This document shows positions 6,069-10,760 of a stretch of DNA of 10,760 nucleotides, piece after piece. How positions within the stretch are numbered: position 1 is the first letter of the stretch; each line of letters starts with the position of its first letter. Position numbers and translations under genes: made by a program. The stretch covers positions 1 through 10,760 of the forward strand of contig JASBZJ010000049.1 of assembly GCA_029983495.1 (NCBI GenBank), read 5' to 3'. This DNA is from Porphyromonas sp. (GTDB lineage Bacteria; Bacteroidota; Bacteroidia; Bacteroidales; Porphyromonadaceae). The notes beneath the pieces are model-generated. The model was not told where the DNA came from. It saw nothing but the letters and a program-made list of their open reading frames with translations, and searched no databases.

Positions 6069-7196
6069 ATGCAACAACGTTTTACCTGCCTTTTTATTGT
6101 ACTAATCAGCTTGGTATTTGTTAGTTGTAAACAGCAACAATATGAAGTTATTGGTTATACCCCCACAGATTTAACAGCTGAGGGTAAAAAGGTTTATTTA
6201 ACAAATAACCAGTATGGGGTTTTAGATAGCACTATTGTACATCAAGGTTCATTTAAGTTATCGGGCAAGTTGCCTCCTGGCGAAACCTCGCTTTATGCCA
6301 GCATTCGTATATCGCCCCTATATCTTTTACCTATTATACTCGAACCTGGCTATACTATTCAAGCTCCCATGCACGAATTTGCGGCATCAGGTTCGCCTTT
6401 GAATAACGACTTGAAGGCTTTTTTACTCGACCTCGATAGTGTTGAAGCTCATTATCTCGAGGCTCTTCGGGGTAAAAATATTATTGGTACACAAATCAAT
6501 GCCAATGGCGTAATTCATCTAGATGATATTGATGCGCTTTACTTGGCTATGCGTAAAGGTAAAATAGCTTTGTCTAAAAAAATACTCGAGCAACACCCCA
6601 ACGACGTGGTAGGTGTACAAGCCCTGTTGGTTATACTCAACGAAATGGGAGAACAGGATATTAAAAGCTTTAATCGAATTACGGGAGAACTTGGTTCCGT
6701 AATCCGCAATAATAAGCAAGTTGAGTATATGGCAAAACTGTTTAATAATGGTGTTCGTACAAACGAAGGGAATCCTTATACGAACTTCCAAGGAGCATTA
6801 GCTAACGGTGAACCTGCTTATTTTTCCGATTTTATTGAAATGGGTAAGTATACTTTAGTTGATTTTTCTGCCGACTGGTGCGAGCCTTGTCGCATACAAA
6901 CGCAGGAACTTATTAAGCTTAACGAAAAGTATGCCAATTACCCCATAAATTTCGTTACTGTTTGTGTAGAGGTCAGCAATGACAAGCGTATTTATTGCAA
7001 CCCCAATATTGTTCCTTGGAAAACTATAATCGACAATAACTACGATGCAATAAACAGTTATAAGGTAAAAACTATACCCGAAGTTATTATCATCGACCCT
7101 AACGGCTATATTGTTGCCCGTAATTTGCGTGGCGAAAACCTAAAAGCTAAGCTCAATGAACTTTTGTGCAATACCCCAAAAACACAGGTAAATTAA
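6069..7196 (+). CDS. Thioredoxin-fold lipoprotein, DUF4369/TlpA-like
   Basis: The 375-residue protein starts MQQRF and has a hydrophobic signal (residues 8-18) ending in VSC, with Cys20 the lipidated residue followed by Lys-Gln. Residues about 25-110 look like a DUF4369 beta domain (EVIGYTPTDL, then KVYLTN, VLDSTIVHQGSFKLSGKL). A helical linker covers about 110-230. The C-terminal third is a thioredoxin/TlpA domain: YTLVDFSADWCEPCR with redox Cys271 and Cys274, cis-Pro337 in KTIPEVIIIDPNG. Such Bacteroidota lipoproteins act in the periplasm as disulfide reductases or oxidoreductases, in cytochrome c or envelope maturation or stress resistance; the partner here is unknown. No TAnnTTTG box is seen in the 79 bases after the sirtuin gene, so cotranscription with it is possible. 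The stop TAA (7194-7196) overlaps the first codons of the truncated barrel gene downstream. Confidence 0.88.
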   Translation: MQQRFTCLFIVLISLVFVSCKQQQYEVIGYTPTDLTAEGKKVYLTNNQYGVLDSTIVHQGSFKLSGKLPPGETSLYASIRISPLYLLPIILEPGYTIQAPMHEFAASGSPLNNDLKAFLLDLDSVEAHYLEALRGKNIIGTQINANGVIHLDDIDALYLAMRKGKIALSKKILEQHPNDVVGVQALLVILNEMGEQDIKSFNRITGELGSVIRNNKQVEYMAKLFNNGVRTNEGNPYTNFQGALANGEPAYFSDFIEMGKYTLVDFSADWCEPCRIQTQELIKLNEKYANYPINFVTVCVEVSNDKRIYCNPNIVPWKTIIDNNYDAINSYKVKTIPEVIIIDPNGYIVARNLRGENLKAKLNELLCNTPKTQVN

Positions 7197-7317
7197 AGGA
7201 ACATATTATTTAAGCTTTTCATCCATTGGATTTGTAACACATTCACAAACAATTACAATTCCTCAAAATAACATATTACACATTACCCTTACAGAAGAGA
7301 ACACCCAATTAGCCGAT
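7192..7317 (+). pseudogene. In-frame remnant of the barrel gene's N-terminal domain, without a start
   Basis: These 42 codons are open and in frame with the barrel gene, beginning just after TAA 7189-7191. They encode IKGTYYLSFSSIGFVTH followed by ITIPQNN, LHITLTEE and QLADVVIT. This is the second half of a carboxypeptidase-regulatory-like domain, normally preceded by about 50 residues of the same domain and a signal peptide. There is no ATG, GTG or TTG in the stretch, and the preceding gene occupies the space where the missing part should lie. It therefore marks a 5' truncation. Confidence 0.75.
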
Positions 7318-9393
7318 GTGGTTATCACCGAGCGTAAGAAGCTAATTACAATAACCCCTCTAGGCACAGTAGTGTATAATATGGCAAGAGATAAGGCAAC
7401 AAGTAATGAGGACTTACTTACTGCAATGCGTAGAGTTCCCATGGTAACTGTAGATGGGAAAGGAGGACTTCAGGTTAAAGGATCAAGAAATTTTTCGGTC
7501 TATCTAAATGGAAAACCATTTCGAAGTGCAACACAAAACCCGACAGAAGTACTTGCCAGTATTCCAGCAACGAGTGTTGAAAAAGTTGAAATAATAACAA
7601 GCCCTGACGCATCATTCGAAACAGATTCGGGGAGTATTATAATAAATATAATAACCAACAGAAAAAAACTTGATGGTTACAGTATTCGCACAAGCTTAGA
7701 AGCAACAACTCTACCGGGAATAAATGCATTACTAAGTATGATTCTTGTAAAAGGGAAATTCAAACTTTCAACCATTTACAATTATCAATTAGATGCACAA
7801 AAGGGGCAAACTCTGGGATTGAGAAGGGATGTTAAGCATAACAACTCAAAAAGTGAATTTGCAACAACTAGCGAAGTTGGGGGTAAAACACACCTTAATA
7901 TAGGCAGAGTTTTGGCAGAATACGAAATTGATTCGCTCAATACTATTTATGCTGATGTACATATAAATTCTCTTTTAATAAACTCGCTACTAAAAGGGAC
8001 ACAAGCATTCAGCTTAAATAATGAAACACAGAAAAATATTAATATTAGCAATAGAACAAAAACAAACGAAGCAGCCCTTGAAAGCAACCTTCTCTTCCGT
8101 CATTTGACAAAGAATAATATAAATAAATTGACATTAGGGTACCGATTTTCGTATAGCCCCGATGTTCGCAACTATGAAGTTTCGACTGAACAAAATGGGC
8201 AATGGCATTATATTAAGAACCAATCGAATGGTGGATTACAAGAACACACTTTTAATGGCGACATACTGTTATTCAACAACTCTGCATTTACAATTAAAGG
8301 AGGAGTACTTGACGTTTTACGATATGCAAAAGCAAACCCTTATTACTACTCAAAAAACAACGTAAAGGATAACTGGAAGAGACATGAAGTTGAGGGGAGG
8401 AACAAGTTAGTACAATGGTTTAATGCAATAGCAGGCTATATTAATGTTAGTTATGAATGGCGAAACATCGCACTAAATGTTGGGAGTAGAGCCGAATATA
8501 CTACATCACAAATTACCTTAGAGCATAACCGCCCCTCCGTTAAAACGAAATACTTCAATATTGTTCCAAGAACATCCCTATCATTATCACCAACGAAAAC
8601 ATCGCAAATTTCGTTATCATACTATTACGGTATTATTCGACCTTCTATTTGGTCTATAAATCCGTTTTGGGAGCAAAAAGATGATTATAATGTCTCTTTT
8701 GGGAACCATAAGCTACGTTACGCTTCCGAAAATGCCCTATCACTAGGAATAATGTTTTATGGGAACAAGTATTTTACAAATATTACAGCCGATTATAAAT
8801 ACACCAAACACCCTATTATATCCCATTACTGGATTGAAGGAAATAATACGAAAACTCTGTTTAATAGTTTCATAAACGGAACGAGTGAGCAGATATTAAA
8901 GCTATCATCAATGATGAATTACCGCCCTACAAATTGGGTATCGTTTAATATATATGGCGATGTGGCTAAGTACAGATTTGAGCAAACGAAAGAGGATACA
9001 AAAGTAGCATTATCGTACAATGTATACAGCTCTATTGATGTAACACTGCCTTACAATATTTATTTTGGTATCATGTATTCGTACATGCATCAGCCACCAA
9101 TATTCCAAGTATATTATGGACATGACCACAACTACTCATTGTACGCTACTAAATCATTTTTCAACAGTTTCTTTAACGTAACCTTAGTAACTCAATGCCC
9201 ATTTAAGAAGTATATAAAGTTTACAGAAACAATTGAGGGAAACGACTTTAAACAATATCGCTGGAACAATATCAAAGCCTTTTATGTAGGGTTAAAACTT
9301 ACACTTAACTTCAATAATGGGGAAAAAGTCAAACTCGAACGAAACCTTTCGCTTAAGCAAAATGATTTGGATCACGCTACAGGTGTTCAGTAA
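7318..9393 (+). CDS. Outer-membrane beta-barrel (TonB-dependent receptor-like) protein, 5'-truncated
   Basis: From the first possible start (GTG 7318, next ATG 7381) this encodes 691 residues. Both starts lie inside the expected fold and give no signal peptide, so I treat the gene as probably non-functional as it stands. Residues about 1-120 are a plug domain: RRVPMVTVDGKGGLQVKG, NFSVYLNGKPF, then SIPATSVEKVEIITSPDASF and SGSIIINIITN. The rest alternates aromatic and polar beta-strands of the barrel family resembling PF14905, with SYYYGIIRPS and INPFWEQKDDYNVSFGNHKL at the family's typical RPS / NPF / GNP positions. It ends in a last strand GLKLTLNFNNG and a polar tail. Intact members sit in the outer membrane; their substrate cannot be read from sequence. 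The body shows no stops or frameshifts over 2.1 kb, so the loss is recent or the segment is conserved for another reason, such as a recombination donor. Confidence 0.7.
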   Translation: MVITERKKLITITPLGTVVYNMARDKATSNEDLLTAMRRVPMVTVDGKGGLQVKGSRNFSVYLNGKPFRSATQNPTEVLASIPATSVEKVEIITSPDASFETDSGSIIINIITNRKKLDGYSIRTSLEATTLPGINALLSMILVKGKFKLSTIYNYQLDAQKGQTLGLRRDVKHNNSKSEFATTSEVGGKTHLNIGRVLAEYEIDSLNTIYADVHINSLLINSLLKGTQAFSLNNETQKNINISNRTKTNEAALESNLLFRHLTKNNINKLTLGYRFSYSPDVRNYEVSTEQNGQWHYIKNQSNGGLQEHTFNGDILLFNNSAFTIKGGVLDVLRYAKANPYYYSKNNVKDNWKRHEVEGRNKLVQWFNAIAGYINVSYEWRNIALNVGSRAEYTTSQITLEHNRPSVKTKYFNIVPRTSLSLSPTKTSQISLSYYYGIIRPSIWSINPFWEQKDDYNVSFGNHKLRYASENALSLGIMFYGNKYFTNITADYKYTKHPIISHYWIEGNNTKTLFNSFINGTSEQILKLSSMMNYRPTNWVSFNIYGDVAKYRFEQTKEDTKVALSYNVYSSIDVTLPYNIYFGIMYSYMHQPPIFQVYYGHDHNYSLYATKSFFNSFFNVTLVTQCPFKKYIKFTETIEGNDFKQYRWNNIKAFYVGLKLTLNFNNGEKVKLERNLSLKQNDLDHATGVQ

Positions 9394-9534
9394 AATAGGC
9401 TCTCAAGGGTAAACCCTCAACAATTACGTCACCACTACGCATATTTGCTATCAACACAAAACCAAATATACTTCAACATATATGGGGAGGCGAACCTCAA
9501 GTGCCCGCCCCCCACTTATGCTAAATAAATAACA
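9394..9534. other. Convergent intergenic gap between two barrel genes
   Basis: The 141 bases hold no gene. AGGGT/ACCCT (9406-9417) is a short palindrome just after the plus-strand stop. The main element is the GC-rich hairpin at 9483-9514. No T-tailed intrinsic terminator is visible for either gene. Confidence 0.5.
9483..9514. repeat. REP-like GC-rich hairpin between convergent genes
   Basis: TGGGGAGGCG (9483-9492) pairs with CGCCCCCCA (9506-9514) over nine base pairs with one bulged A, around a 13-base loop. It has the same form (G-rich arm, short loop, C-rich arm) as the elements at 3131-3167 and 3220-3253, though the primary match is limited. Its place between two convergent stop codons is typical for extragenic palindromes, and it could act as a transcript-end stabiliser. 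Confidence 0.5.
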
Positions 9535-10760
9535 CTATAAGAATTTCCCTGTTTCGGTATCAATATTACTCGTCTGCGTCTTCTGACTAGGAGCTTTGCC
9601 TTGATTGAAGTTAAATGAAAAACCAACTGTAAAAAGAGAACGTTGATCTAGGTAGGTCATTCGGCTTTCAGTTTGCACAATGCTGTTAGAAACTGTTCGA
9701 CTATTATACTTAGGCTGGGTTAAAAAGAAGAGACTCTGCGCAAATACCGAAAAACGATTAGTATTGTATTGCACACCGATGGTCGATCGGTTTTCGGTGG
9801 TTGAAATATTAATACCACTTATCTGCTCCAAAAATAGGTTCCCTTGGTAGTATATCTTAAACTTATTAAGGTTAAGGGTTATAGAGTAATTTATAGGATG
9901 CTCGAAAAAGCGTACGTACTCGTTCTTCGAAAGCTGTAGGTTCTTCCATGATAAATCGCCATAAGCAGATAGTACAAGAAGCGATGAGAAAGGTTTTACC
10001 TGAAAAACATACTCAAAACTATAATACTTCGTGTTTAAAGCATTTACAGGTTCCTGAAATATTTTATCGCCTCCATCGGCATAATTATAGAGGGTAACAA
10101 TAGGTCTTATGTAATAACTAAAGTTTGGTTTAAGTTCAAAATACAACCACTCATTAACGTGTTCGTAGCTTAGCGAAGAATAAAAAACCGAATAAGGTTT
10201 TAACTTAGGGTTTCCTCTATAGTAAATATTGTCGAGTAGCATACGTTGATTATCACTACGAAGCCCCAAGGATGGTTCAACGTAAGTATAGTAACCGTAA
10301 AAAGTTAATTGGTTCGAATCGTTAAACAACCGATAAACTGAAGCAGCAACAGTAGGTTTAAATAACGATTGTTTAACCTTATAGAGGTGGTTATTTAACC
10401 AATCAATTCTAGCCGTAAAAGCACTTCCCCAACCATTATTACGGTACGAGTATTGCCCATACAACTGATGAGTATAAATTGATGAGTTATCATGAGTGGC
10501 ACCTAATATATTATAAATATCCGAAGCTACTTTTGCTCCGTAAAACTTGTAACCAATATCGTAATACCCCTTAGCAATAGTGTGGTAAAAGGTAGTTTCG
10601 GCGGTGATAGAATTCTTTTTAATATCCTGTACAACAGAATCGGATACTATTGTACTTCCATTGGTTGCAAATTCAGAATACTGATATGTTTGCCCCGATT
10701 TAATATGTGTTAATACCACATTCGTTCGGAGGCGTTTATTTTCGTCTATCTGATAGTTCC
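9535..10760 (-). CDS. Outer-membrane beta-barrel family protein, C-terminal part (5' end outside window)
   Basis: The minus-strand frame stays open to the right edge, so 407 C-terminal residues are visible. A GTG at 10717-10719 is only an internal codon; in-frame sense codons continue upstream of it. The sequence consists of alternating beta-strands rich in Tyr and Phe. It has the PF14905-type signature NIYYRGNPKLKPYSVFYSSLSYEH near the middle of the visible part and a final strand FTVGFSFNFNQG followed by a polar tail, the same C-terminal layout as the plus-strand barrel gene it converges on. The two are therefore probably members of one family, though not close duplicates. The plug, any carboxypeptidase-like domain and signal peptide would lie outside. 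The stop codon is TAG, and no frameshift is seen. The substrate is unknown. Confidence 0.8.
   Translation of the reverse strand, partial: NYQIDENKRLRTNVVLTHIKSGQTYQYSEFATNGSTIVSDSVVQDIKKNSITAETTFYHTIAKGYYDIGYKFYGAKVASDIYNILGATHDNSSIYTHQLYGQYSYRNNGWGSAFTARIDWLNNHLYKVKQSLFKPTVAASVYRLFNDSNQLTFYGYYTYVEPSLGLRSDNQRMLLDNIYYRGNPKLKPYSVFYSSLSYEHVNEWLYFELKPNFSYYIRPIVTLYNYADGGDKIFQEPVNALNTKYYSFEYVFQVKPFSSLLVLSAYGDLSWKNLQLSKNEYVRFFEHPINYSITLNLNKFKIYYQGNLFLEQISGINISTTENRSTIGVQYNTNRFSVFAQSLFFLTQPKYNSRTVSNSIVQTESRMTYLDQRSLFTVGFSFNFNQGKAPSQKTQTSNIDTETGKFL

Noticed and set aside
7186..7200. A +1 programmed frameshift joining the thioredoxin lipoprotein to the barrel gene
   Set aside because: The sequence at the stop (GTA AAT TAA AGG) has no known slippery form or stimulatory structure, and the fusion would join a complete thioredoxin domain to half a carboxypeptidase-like domain. 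A deletion junction explains the data more simply.
10311..10320. GGTTCGAATC, resembling a tRNA T-arm
   Set aside because: It lies inside the barrel coding sequence, and no matching acceptor, D or anticodon arms surround it.
1..10760. CRISPR arrays, transposases, integrases, toxin-antitoxin or defence genes
   Set aside because: I found no regularly spaced repeats and no reading frame with motifs of these families.

Overview
The window looks like a chromosomal segment of a Bacteroidota bacterium, most likely Bacteroidales or a close relative. The evidence is the AT-rich composition, starts without strong Shine-Dalgarno sites, several TAnnTTTG promoter boxes, an ArgRS C-terminus of the Bacteroidales type, a type IX secretion sorting domain, a DUF4369-like/thioredoxin lipoprotein, and two PF14905-like outer-membrane barrel genes. 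The species cannot be named from sequence alone.

Left part (1-3055, plus strand): the 3' end of argS (arginyl-tRNA synthetase), then mnmA (tRNA U34 2-thiolase), then a secreted leucine-rich-repeat protein with six exact 21-residue repeats and a C-terminal T9SS sorting domain. The 340-base gap that follows (3056-3394) has no gene. It holds a small hairpin and two or three degenerate GC-rich palindromic (REP-like) elements.

Middle part (3395-5989): two minus-strand genes, a class IV aminotransferase resembling the short Bacteroidota PabC and a 131-residue lipoprotein with a BamE/SmpA-like segment. A strong intrinsic terminator separates them. A 714-base gap (4580-5293) has no credible protein gene but carries a well-formed Bacteroidota promoter. 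Then comes a plus-strand sirtuin (CobB type) that lacks the zinc-binding cysteines but keeps the Tyr-x-x-Arg deacylase signature.

Right part (6069-10760): a thioredoxin-fold lipoprotein, then an outer-membrane beta-barrel gene whose reading frame is open right up to the preceding stop codon. It starts in the middle of a carboxypeptidase-regulatory-like domain, with no start codon or signal peptide, so it appears to have lost its 5' end at a junction near 7190-7200. A second gene of the same family converges from the minus strand and runs off the right edge. A GC-rich palindrome lies between the two.

The genes are mostly housekeeping (translation, tRNA modification, folate or amino-acid metabolism, protein deacylation) plus cell-envelope functions. 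I see no defence system, CRISPR array, transposase or complete mobile element. The most unusual points are the truncated barrel gene beside a convergent paralogue, the zinc-less sirtuin, the REP-like repeats and the promoter that leads into an apparently non-coding stretch.
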